Below are positions 48,138-55,108 of a stretch of DNA of 61,222 nucleotides, one piece after another. This DNA comes from an uncultured Candidatus Competibacteraceae bacterium (GTDB lineage: Bacteria; Pseudomonadota; Gammaproteobacteria; Competibacterales; Competibacteraceae): contig CAIRMO010000067.1 in assembly GCA_903879705.1 (NCBI GenBank), forward strand, positions 1-61,222, read 5' to 3'. A program made the position numbers and the translations under genes. The notes beneath the pieces are model-generated. The model saw nothing but the letters and a program-made list of their open reading frames with translations, made no database searches and was not told the origin of the DNA. The stretch's first letter is position 1, and every line of letters begins with the position of its first letter.

Positions 48138-48616
48138 CCAGTCAACGGGTACCAATGACCACTGCGGGCGCAGTTAAACTTCGCGCCGAATTGCATGAAT
48201 TGAAAGCGGTAGCGCGACCGCGCATCACCGCCGCCATTGCCGAAGCCCGCGCCCACGGCGATTTGAAAGAAAACGCCGAATATCACGCGGCCCGCGAGCA
48301 GCAGAGTTTTGCGGAAGGGCGGATCGGCGAGATCGAAACCAAATTGGTGAATGCCCAGATCATCGACATCACCACCCTGCCCTCCTCGGACAAGGTGGTG
48401 TTTGGGGCGACGGTGCGGTTTGTCGACGAGGGCAGTAGCGAAGAAAAATGCTATCAAATCGTGGGCGAGGATGAGGCCAATATCAAACAGGGCAAGATTT
48501 CCTTCAGTTCACCGATTGCTCGGGCGCTGATCGGCAAATTCGTCGGTGATGTGGTCGAGGTCCATACCCCGGGCGGACTCAAAACCTGCGAAATCGTTGA
48601 TGTGCAGTATCTTTGA
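48134..48616 (+). CDS. greA: GreA, transcript cleavage factor
   Basis: A 160-aa RNA polymerase secondary-channel factor that rescues backtracked complexes. The N-terminal coiled coil carries the acidic tip [16 protein letters not shown] (about 37-52), and the C-terminal FKBP-like domain contains [15 protein letters not shown]. The start overlaps the carB stop (ATGA); a second Met at residue 8 (MTTAGAVKL) is a possible alternative start. Confidence 0.97.
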   Translation: MTSQRVPMTTAGAVKLRAELHELKAVARPRITAAIAEARAHGDLKENAEYHAAREQQSFAEGRIGEIETKLVNAQIIDITTLPSSDKVVFGATVRFVDEGSSEEKCYQIVGEDEANIKQGKISFSSPIARALIGKFVGDVVEVHTPGGLKTCEIVDVQYL

Positions 48617-48629
48617 CTGACGGTTTGGC

Positions 48630-48659
48630 TTGTCAAAGCCGATCGCTGGTCTTTATAAT
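48630..48659 (+). promoter_or_regulatory. Sigma-70 promoter of tRNA-Val
   Basis: TTGTCA (48630-48635) and TATAAT (48654-48659) with an 18-nt spacer. The GC-rich stretch GCGCGTCCCGC just after the -10 is a discriminator of the kind seen at stringently controlled stable-RNA promoters. The tRNA begins 18 nt after the -10. Confidence 0.75.
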
Positions 48660-48676
48660 GCGCGTCCCGCTTTGAC

Positions 48677-48751
48677 GGGCGATTAGCTCAGTGGTAGAGC
48701 ACTGCCTTCACACGGCAGGGGTCGCTGGTTCGAACCCAGCATCGCCCACCA
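48677..48751 (+). tRNA. tRNA-Val (anticodon CAC)
   Basis: 75 nt with encoded CCA. The acceptor GGGCGAT pairs with ATCGCCC; the anticodon stem CTGCC/GGCAG encloses TTCACAC; the T-arm is CTGGTTCGAACCCAG. The anticodon CAC reads GTG. The BREX island begins about 110 bp downstream, so the gene may mark an island border. Confidence 0.95.
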
Positions 48752-48863
48752 TCTTTCAATGACCTACCTCCGTTGCAATTCCGCATAGCGTTGCGTCATG
48801 ACCATACCGGGCCTGGCGCAGCCACTGGAAAACCTCCAGCAGCGGCGCTCCCGACTCTACCCG

Positions 48864-50942
48864 CTATTGCACCCCCAAGGCTTTGAAGACTGCATCCACC
48901 GGATCGGCGTAGAACCCGGTCTGGAACTTGGCGAACAATTCGCCGGGGATCGTCGGGATGTCCTTCACGCTCGCCATCGGCAGCAGGAGCCGCTTGGCCC
49001 CGGCATCGAAGGCGACTTGCAACGACTCGGCCAGGTTCTCCACCGGGATGATGTTGCCGCCCAGACTCATGCTGCCCAGTACCACCATCTGTTGCTGGAG
49101 CGGCTTGCCGAACACCGCCGAACACAGCGCGACAAACGCCGCCAGGGTCATGGCGTGGGTCGGGCCGGTATTGTGCAGTTCAACCACATGCAGATGGCAG
49201 TCGTGGTCGCCGGCCTTGATCGAGGCGCTGACCCGATGGGAATTCGCTTTGAAGTAGTCGAAGCCGACCTTGATGGCTTCCTTCGCCGCTGAGTTCGAAC
49301 CGAGGCCGGACGTCTTCAAGGTGCCATTGCCCGCCGTAACCTGCGTTTCCAGGCGGTACAGGCCGAGATGCCCGCCAGAACCGGTGGCGACGGTGTGCAT
49401 CACGCCGGGATTGAGCGGCCCGTCTGGAATCAGCGAGCCGCCGCCCTGCTCCGGGACGCTGATGAACTTCTCTTCCAGCGTCTCCGCGTCGATGTAGGAG
49501 AAATGCACGTCGAAGAACTCCATCCCGCCGATTTTCTTCAATTGCTCCTTCACCCGGCGACGCCCCTCTAGGGCATATTCCACGCAACGACGGACGGCTT
49601 CCTTGTCATATTCCTCGTTGGGGTAGAGCAGCTTGAGTAGCCCGGAAACGGTGCGCTTCACCGCAATGGTATCCCGCTGGTTGAGGTCACGACCCAGCTT
49701 GAAATACCGGTTGATCGCATCCCCGAAGTTTCGCTTTCGCAGCTCTCGCAGCCATTCGGCCAGGTAGTCCACGATCAGGCCGTACTGATTGGTGAAGAAC
49801 TCCGGGCGCATCTTCGGAATTTCCCAACCGGGCACATAGGCGTGGAAGCGGTCGAAGAAGGCCGAGTCGATCATGGTGTCGGGGAACGGGGCGAACAGGT
49901 GACTCGTCTTCACCAGGGTATCGACCGGCTGATTGAGGTTGCCGACGAACACCATCGAGGCGTAAGCGTTGATCGCATCCCGGCCCCGGGCGAACGAACC
50001 GGACGCCATGTAATCCTTCATGATCTGGATGCCATCCCGGTCCTTGAACGAAATGCCCGCCACTTCATCGAAGGCCACCACATCCCACAGGCCGACCAGC
50101 CCGACCTGCCGACGCGCCATGTTATAGAACAGGTTGGCGACCGTGGTTTGCCCACCGGAGATCAGGATGCTGTTCGGGCTGATCTCTTTGTAAAGGTGAC
50201 TTTTGCCGGTCCCTCGCGGCCCCAGTTCGGTCAGGTTGTAGTTGTTCTCGATCAGCGGAATCATCCGGGCCAGCAGGTGCCATTTCACCCGCTCCGGGAA
50301 GTTGGTCGGCTCCATACCGGTCGAACGCAACAAAGCGTCGATCCATTGTGGCTCGGTGAAGGCCCGGCGCGCCTCGAACAGCTCCTCCAGATCCATGTTC
50401 GGCATCTGGATCGGTTTCAAGTCCCGCAGCAGGAAGGGCGAGCCTTTCTGATCCTCCTGGAAAAAATACTCCAGCGTAACGATGCTCCAGATGCCGCCGA
50501 CCAGCAGCTTCTCGAACTGCTTGACGAGGGTGCTGGGGACTTCGACCCCTTTGACGCCGAGGTTGCCGAGCAGCGCCTCATACACGTCCCGCTTCTCGTT
50601 GAGCGTGACCGTCACCTTATCGATGATCTTGAGGCTGCCGCGTTCCCGAATCGTGGACTTCACTTTCTCGGCTTCGTCGGGGCGGACGTAGTTCTCGGCC
50701 AGGATCTTTTTGACGGTTTTCAGCCCGGCGGCAATGACGGCTTCGTCATTCGAGGCGCAGTAACTGCCCAGCAGGTACTCCAGAACGTACACCGGGACAT
50801 TGGCCCCTTCCTTGACCCACTTCGTCAAGTCCTTGCGAACGACCTTGCCGGGAAAATGCTGGTTGAGAAGCTCATCGAGATCATGAGACTCCCTCCCGCC
50901 TGGCGGGGGAGGGTTGGGGTGGGGGGTAGTTTCAGAAGTCAT
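48864..50942 (-). CDS. brxL: BrxL, BREX type 1 Lon-like AAA+ protein
   Basis: 692 aa. An AAA+ module has Walker A in GPRGTGKSHLYKE (near 245) and Walker B in VVAFDEVAGISF (near 290). A C-terminal Lon-type domain has Ser in VVLGSMSLGGN and Lys in DAGAKRLLLPMASVKD, the expected Ser-Lys arrangement. In BREX it acts with PglX and PglZ against phage DNA. It overlaps pglZ by 11 nt and is the last gene of the operon. Residues 6-18 (TPHPNPPPPGGRE) are encoded by a dispersed palindromic repeat and are probably not ancestral; family homology begins at about DELLNQHFPGK. Confidence 0.95.
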   Translation of the reverse strand: MTSETTPHPNPPPPGGRESHDLDELLNQHFPGKVVRKDLTKWVKEGANVPVYVLEYLLGSYCASNDEAVIAAGLKTVKKILAENYVRPDEAEKVKSTIRERGSLKIIDKVTVTLNEKRDVYEALLGNLGVKGVEVPSTLVKQFEKLLVGGIWSIVTLEYFFQEDQKGSPFLLRDLKPIQMPNMDLEELFEARRAFTEPQWIDALLRSTGMEPTNFPERVKWHLLARMIPLIENNYNLTELGPRGTGKSHLYKEISPNSILISGGQTTVANLFYNMARRQVGLVGLWDVVAFDEVAGISFKDRDGIQIMKDYMASGSFARGRDAINAYASMVFVGNLNQPVDTLVKTSHLFAPFPDTMIDSAFFDRFHAYVPGWEIPKMRPEFFTNQYGLIVDYLAEWLRELRKRNFGDAINRYFKLGRDLNQRDTIAVKRTVSGLLKLLYPNEEYDKEAVRRCVEYALEGRRRVKEQLKKIGGMEFFDVHFSYIDAETLEEKFISVPEQGGGSLIPDGPLNPGVMHTVATGSGGHLGLYRLETQVTAGNGTLKTSGLGSNSAAKEAIKVGFDYFKANSHRVSASIKAGDHDCHLHVVELHNTGPTHAMTLAAFVALCSAVFGKPLQQQMVVLGSMSLGGNIIPVENLAESLQVAFDAGAKRLLLPMASVKDIPTIPGELFAKFQTGFYADPVDAVFKALGVQ
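50889..50929. repeat. GC-rich palindromic repeat inside the brxL start
   Basis: CCCTCCCGCC-T-GGCGGGGGAGGG forms a hairpin, followed by TTGGGGTGGGGGGT. It is of the same general kind as the dispersed repeats at both ends of the window. Translated in frame it gives the PHPNPPPPGG peptide at the BrxL N-terminus. Confidence 0.7.
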
Positions 50943-53547
50943 CGGTGAATGCCCGGTTGATGATCACTTCGACGCTCTGTTGTTCGATACCGGTGTCGGC
51001 ATCGCGCAACACGAGGCGGTATGGCGTCTTTTTATCGTAGCGCCGGTCTTTCAGGACGAAGCTGACCCACTGCTTGCGTTCATCCAGGTGGCTGGAACGG
51101 CTTTCAAACTTCACGGTTTGGAGATCGGTCACCGGCTCCTCGCCTTCGTAGACGGCCATTCTCAGGGTGATCGGCTTCACCCGTTCGCTGACCGGCTCCA
51201 TCTGGATCAACTGGAACCGATGCTGAGCGGTAGTGATCCGGTGGCTGCTTCCCAGCACATGAACGTCCACGGGCCGGGTTCTCGTTTCGCCCCGGCTGCC
51301 TTTGTCCTTTTTGTGCCTGACCGTGATCACGGGGATCACGATCTCCTGGGGCATCGCGCCGCCATGAACAAAGCGTGCGCCACCCACGCAGTGAAAGACG
51401 TTCGCGCCTTTCGGAATCCAGAACTCCAGGTTCCCCGTGACCCCGGCGGTCAGGCGCAACTGGCCGCGCCAGGCCGAATCGTGATCGTGCAGCGGCTGGC
51501 CAATCAGGTAACGCTTCTTCGCCAGCAACGTGCCCGCCGGTTGGTCCTTGAGCGGGCTTTTATCCGTCTCGACCCGGGCGGTTTCGGTGAACAGGAAGCC
51601 GTGATCGGCGGTGATGACGATGTAGTTGCCGTTCAGGTTGTTGATGATGTGGACGACCAGCGCCACCAGTTCGGTGATCGCCGTCCGCACCGCCGCGAAG
51701 GTTTTGCCTTCGGTCTTGCGGTCATCGCCAATGGCATCGACCGTATCGTGGTAGATGTAAATGACCCGCTGGTCCTTCACAAACTCCCGGCCCTCTTCCT
51801 TCTTCTTCGCCATCAGATCGTCGTACTGACAGGCCAGACCGCCGACGGTTTGCAGGATACCGTGCCGTTCACTGGCGATGCTCGATTGGCCGTCCACCAG
51901 CACATCGGTCCCGCGGTAGGCCAGGGTCTGATGCGGCAGCAGGCTGGCCATGCCGAGAGCGGTGTACGACGGCAGCACGCCCAGTTGTGAACTCAGCGTG
52001 GCCTCGAAACGGTATTTGCCATTCAGTTCAGTGGTGAGTTCCTGGGCGGCTTCGTAGCGGAAGGCATCGCTGATGATGACGAAGGCCCGGCGGTTCTCGT
52101 TTTCATCCAGCCACGGTTGCACTTGGCGGTCATAGAAGCGGTACTGGTTGGGCACCTGGGGGATCTGCCAGTGGGTCAGCAGGCTGCCGGGCGGTTCGAT
52201 GAACCGGCCCCAGGCCAGGGCCAGATCGGTCAAATAGCCATTGACGTAATGCGCCTCAAGGTCGGCCCGCAGTGCTTTGACGATGTCCCACCCCTGCTCT
52301 TCTGCGGTATCGGCGGCTTCACCAAAGCGCCGGTAGAGTTGGTCGAAGCGGTAAAGCTCCTGCTCGTAGGCGCGGTAGAGCGTGGCGGCGTTCGGGGCGG
52401 CGAAGCCTTGCGGGTGCAAATTCCGTAAGGCAAAGAAGTCGGCGGCGGCGATGAGCGCCGCGTAAACGGCGTGGAAGGCTTTGCGGGGGGCGGCGATGGA
52501 ATCGGCCAGGTTCGGCGAAGCCCAATGCCCGGTTTGCCGACGGGTGGCGATGGCCCGCACGTCCTCGGCGTTGATGGTGGCGGCGGTGGCCTGAACCCGT
52601 TCCCGCAGGCTGCGGGCGATGTGCTGCTCGACCGCCAAAAAAGTCATCACGTCGGCCAGAGGGGCAATGTCGAGATCGGACAGATGATCGTCGATCCGCA
52701 GCAGCATCGCGGCGGCTGCCGACAGCCGGTCATAACTGCTGCCCTTGCTGCTGGAATCCCGCCACTGCGCCAGACAGATTACAGCGCTGGCTCGACCGCT
52801 GGGGGGCAGGCGCAGACTCCGCAGGGCTGGCGGCGGATCGCCCTTCAGGTGGTGGGCGTAATCGGTGAGCAGCAGCCGCAGCAGAAAGTTCTTGAGGGTC
52901 GGGTGTTCTTCCGCATAGCCAAAGGTCGCGTTGACCATCGCCCAAAACGGGGTGGCGAGGTCAAATTTCTCCAGTGGCTCCCAGACGGCGGGCGGGTGGT
53001 CGAGGTCGATGTTCTCCTCGGGCCAGGCGTGGAACAGGGTATGAATCAGGTTGAAGAGTTCCGGTGGGTCGGCCTTGATGACGACGGCGATCATTTTGCG
53101 GTCGAGGTCGGTGGCAACATCTTCCGCCGTGACCAGCGCTTTGAGCTTTTGCAGCCGCTCCTTGGCGTCGAAGAAGGGGCGGCGTTCGGCCAGGTGGGTT
53201 CGCAAATGCTGGTGGGTTAGCCCCAAGTCTTGCAGCAGGATGCTGGCGCGATCCGCCTGGAAGCGGCGACTGTAGAGCCGGATGTCGAGCAGCCAGTCGT
53301 CTTCATCGTCCGGTTCGGCGGTGGGCGAATAGAGCAGGAACTTGCCGTCGGGTTCGTCGCGCTCCAGCCGAATCTTCGTTTCCAGCGCCCCGACTTCATC
53401 CAGCCGTAGCACGGTGACGCCCTCAAGCATGAGGAACGGCAAGGTGTTCTGAAATTCCTTGTCGGGGTCGTTCCAGAAAACAATCCGTTGCCCTTCGTCG
53501 TTGAACAGGCGGGCGAGTGCGGTCTGGATTTGGTGTTGATCGTTCAT
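50932..53547 (-). CDS. pglZ: PglZ, BREX type 1 alkaline-phosphatase-superfamily protein
   Basis: An 871-aa BREX core component. The N-terminal region (about 1-130) contains DEGQRIVFWNDPDKEFQ. The phosphatase-like PglZ domain begins near 480 with FVIISDAFRYEAAQELT (metal-ligand Asp) and includes VITADHGFLFTE (Asp/His ligands near 635). PglZ is required for BREX methylation and exclusion and has nuclease or phosphatase-type chemistry. There is no strong ribosome site before the ATG. It is preceded by DUF29 after 16 bp and followed by brxL with an 11-nt overlap. Confidence 0.95.
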   Translation of the reverse strand: MNDQHQIQTALARLFNDEGQRIVFWNDPDKEFQNTLPFLMLEGVTVLRLDEVGALETKIRLERDEPDGKFLLYSPTAEPDDEDDWLLDIRLYSRRFQADRASILLQDLGLTHQHLRTHLAERRPFFDAKERLQKLKALVTAEDVATDLDRKMIAVVIKADPPELFNLIHTLFHAWPEENIDLDHPPAVWEPLEKFDLATPFWAMVNATFGYAEEHPTLKNFLLRLLLTDYAHHLKGDPPPALRSLRLPPSGRASAVICLAQWRDSSSKGSSYDRLSAAAAMLLRIDDHLSDLDIAPLADVMTFLAVEQHIARSLRERVQATAATINAEDVRAIATRRQTGHWASPNLADSIAAPRKAFHAVYAALIAAADFFALRNLHPQGFAAPNAATLYRAYEQELYRFDQLYRRFGEAADTAEEQGWDIVKALRADLEAHYVNGYLTDLALAWGRFIEPPGSLLTHWQIPQVPNQYRFYDRQVQPWLDENENRRAFVIISDAFRYEAAQELTTELNGKYRFEATLSSQLGVLPSYTALGMASLLPHQTLAYRGTDVLVDGQSSIASERHGILQTVGGLACQYDDLMAKKKEEGREFVKDQRVIYIYHDTVDAIGDDRKTEGKTFAAVRTAITELVALVVHIINNLNGNYIVITADHGFLFTETARVETDKSPLKDQPAGTLLAKKRYLIGQPLHDHDSAWRGQLRLTAGVTGNLEFWIPKGANVFHCVGGARFVHGGAMPQEIVIPVITVRHKKDKGSRGETRTRPVDVHVLGSSHRITTAQHRFQLIQMEPVSERVKPITLRMAVYEGEEPVTDLQTVKFESRSSHLDERKQWVSFVLKDRRYDKKTPYRLVLRDADTGIEQQSVEVIINRAFTDDF

Positions 53548-53563
53548 TGTCGGGACGCCAGCA

Positions 53564-53995
53564 TCATTCCGGCCACCAGTCCCCGGTTATCTGTTCGACA
53601 ATCAATGGGCAGGTTTTCGGGAATGTGGTCAAGGGCAAGCCGGTTTCACCCGCTGCATTACGCCGGGCGCTTGAATAAATATCAGCCAGTAATTCGTTTA
53701 ATTGTGGGCGCAGGCTGGGGCTGTCTTTAATCTGCCAGGCGATCTGATCGCGTCCATTTTCAATCGAAAGTCTCCAACGGATTCCACGTCGTTCCGGTTG
53801 ATATTGCCACTTGAGTAAATGCATGGCGACATTTAATAAATAGTTGCGTAATGCGCCCTTGTCGCGTCGGCCCATGCTGTCAATTTCCTCAATGAGATGT
53901 TCTACATCCAGTGTTGACAATGCGCCTTTTCGCAGTAAATCGGCCTGCTGCTGTGTCCATTGATAGAAATCGGATTCGTAAGTTGTTGTGGTCAT
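53564..53995 (-). CDS. DUF29 family protein
   Basis: A 143-aa DUF29 protein: YESDFYQWTQQQADLLRKG (about 6-24), LDVEHLIEEIDSMGRRDK (28-45), NYLLNVAMHLLKWQYQPER and SWR-type middle, ending in FPKTCPLIVEQI. It is mostly helical with no known catalytic motif. The ATG overlaps the stop of the Phd-type antitoxin gene by one base (TAATG), the arrangement normally occupied by a toxin. It could be the partner of that antitoxin, but this is inference. Confidence 0.88.
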   Translation of the reverse strand: MTTTTYESDFYQWTQQQADLLRKGALSTLDVEHLIEEIDSMGRRDKGALRNYLLNVAMHLLKWQYQPERRGIRWRLSIENGRDQIAWQIKDSPSLRPQLNELLADIYSSARRNAAGETGLPLTTFPKTCPLIVEQITGDWWPE

Positions 53996-54417
53996 TACGG
54001 CATATACCCCGCAAAATCCTTCAAGTGTTCCTCGTCATCCGAAATGATGGTGATCATGCCTTTCCCCAGCCCAGGCGCCGGACGTTTCGCAAAGCCCTCC
54101 AGTGGCGCATCGAAGTCTGGAGCCATCCAGTGCTGGGTGTCTTTCGCTGTCCCCGGCTGGCAAGGCCAACTCGTCCGGGGTGGCTCAGTTATATATTCCT
54201 CGAAGTCTTTCAGATGCTCGTCGTCATCGGACACAATCTTGATCATGCCGATACAGTTCCCGGCTTTGCGGGGCTGCCGTTTCTTGACGGGTTCGCCCTT
54301 CAACTTGACGACCGGTTGTTGATTCCGGGTAATAATGATTTCCTGGCCCGCTATTACTTGATCGATCAAGTCTTTCAGGCTGATTTGAGTTTCTTCAACG
54401 GTGATGGTCGCTAACAT
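53995..54417 (-). CDS. Phd/YefM-type antitoxin with three tandem tail modules
   Basis: A 140-aa protein. Residues 1-45 form a Phd/YefM-type DNA-binding and dimer domain (TVEETQISLKDLIDQV, EIIITRNQQPVVKLKG). Ordinary relatives are about 75-85 aa and end with one toxin-binding tail of the kind GMITIVADDEEHLKDFEEYM or WMAPDFDAPLEDF. Here I see three tails in a row: MIKIVSDDDEHLKDFEEYI (about 58-76), QHWMAPDFDAPLEGF (about 94-108) and GMITIISDDEEHLKDFAGYM (about 119-138). GGAG lies 8 nt before the ATG. It is followed not by a PIN gene but by DUF29. Confidence 0.85.
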   Translation of the reverse strand: MLATITVEETQISLKDLIDQVIAGQEIIITRNQQPVVKLKGEPVKKRQPRKAGNCIGMIKIVSDDDEHLKDFEEYITEPPRTSWPCQPGTAKDTQHWMAPDFDAPLEGFAKRPAPGLGKGMITIISDDEEHLKDFAGYMP

Positions 54418-54433
54418 GGGGATTTCTCCGTGG

Positions 54434-54868
54434 TTAATGCTTCATATCGAACGGTAAATCACGCATGAGTACCTGAAATCCCATTTGCCGAAAATGCTCG
54501 TCGGTCGTTAATACTTGATAAATCCCTTTCCTCTTCATCACCAGATAAGAAATACAGTCAATTAATCCCCATTCTTTATCGGATCGTTCTCGATATAACC
54601 GCAGAGCTTCTTTGTAAAGTGGTTCGGAGAGTGGAGTAATTTCGACAGTGACATCATTTTCTAGTGCATCGAGCAACTGAATGGCTGCACTGCGATAGCG
54701 AACCTTAGAAAGCGCATTGCCAATTTCCAGGAGAATAGCGCGAGTAGTGACTAGATCAATCTGATTTTCTTCAAGATAACTAGCCAACGCCAAAGCTCGA
54801 TCATGAAAATCATCGGTTTCCGAAATCAACGCAATCGCATAAGCTGTATCGAGGAAAATTTCAGTCAT
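54434..54868 (-). CDS. PIN-domain toxin (VapC-like)
   Basis: A 144-aa predicted endoribonuclease. The PIN acidic residues are in place: EIFLDTAYAIAL (Asp7), LLEIGNALSKVR (Glu near 50), EWGLIDCISYLVM (Asp near 104) and TTDEHFRQMGF (Asp near 122). It is paired with the AF2212-type antitoxin, whose stop overlaps its start by one base (TAATG). Base composition is more AT-rich than in the flanking pglX and pglZ genes, so the pair looks like a later insertion into the BREX operon. Confidence 0.92.
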   Translation of the reverse strand: MTEIFLDTAYAIALISETDDFHDRALALASYLEENQIDLVTTRAILLEIGNALSKVRYRSAAIQLLDALENDVTVEITPLSEPLYKEALRLYRERSDKEWGLIDCISYLVMKRKGIYQVLTTDEHFRQMGFQVLMRDLPFDMKH

Positions 54869-55089
54869 TATTTAACATCCCCATATAAATAATCATCCAG
54901 ACGGGCTGACCAATCAGGGGGGCCTTTTATTTTGATTTCCCGCGCAGTATTCAGGAAGGAATGTCGAGAGCAGGGAGTTTCCGCAATAGGTTCTATCGTT
55001 ACTCGCACACGAGTATTCACCGCCAGCGCTAATGGCTGATCAGGTCGAATGACTTTACCATCAAAAATTGCTTCAATTGTTTGAGTCAT
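54868..55089 (-). CDS. AF2212-type antitoxin of the PIN toxin
   Basis: A 73-aa protein with the family N-terminus MTQTIEAIFDGKVIRPDQPL (small beta domain) and a C-terminal tail GPPDWSARLDDYLYGD that normally wraps the PIN toxin. GGAGG is 9 nt upstream of the ATG. It is 19 bp after pglX and coupled to the PIN gene by a one-base overlap. Confidence 0.88.
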   Translation of the reverse strand: MTQTIEAIFDGKVIRPDQPLALAVNTRVRVTIEPIAETPCSRHSFLNTAREIKIKGPPDWSARLDDYLYGDVK

Positions 55090-55108
55090 GAATTAATTCC
55101 TCCGTGGT

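Noticed and set aside
48762-48863. In-frame extension past the brxL stop (RVESGAPLLEVFQWLRQ...)
   Set aside because: BrxL ends normally at GVQ; the 34-codon extension has no start or known motif and is probably chance or an old remnant.
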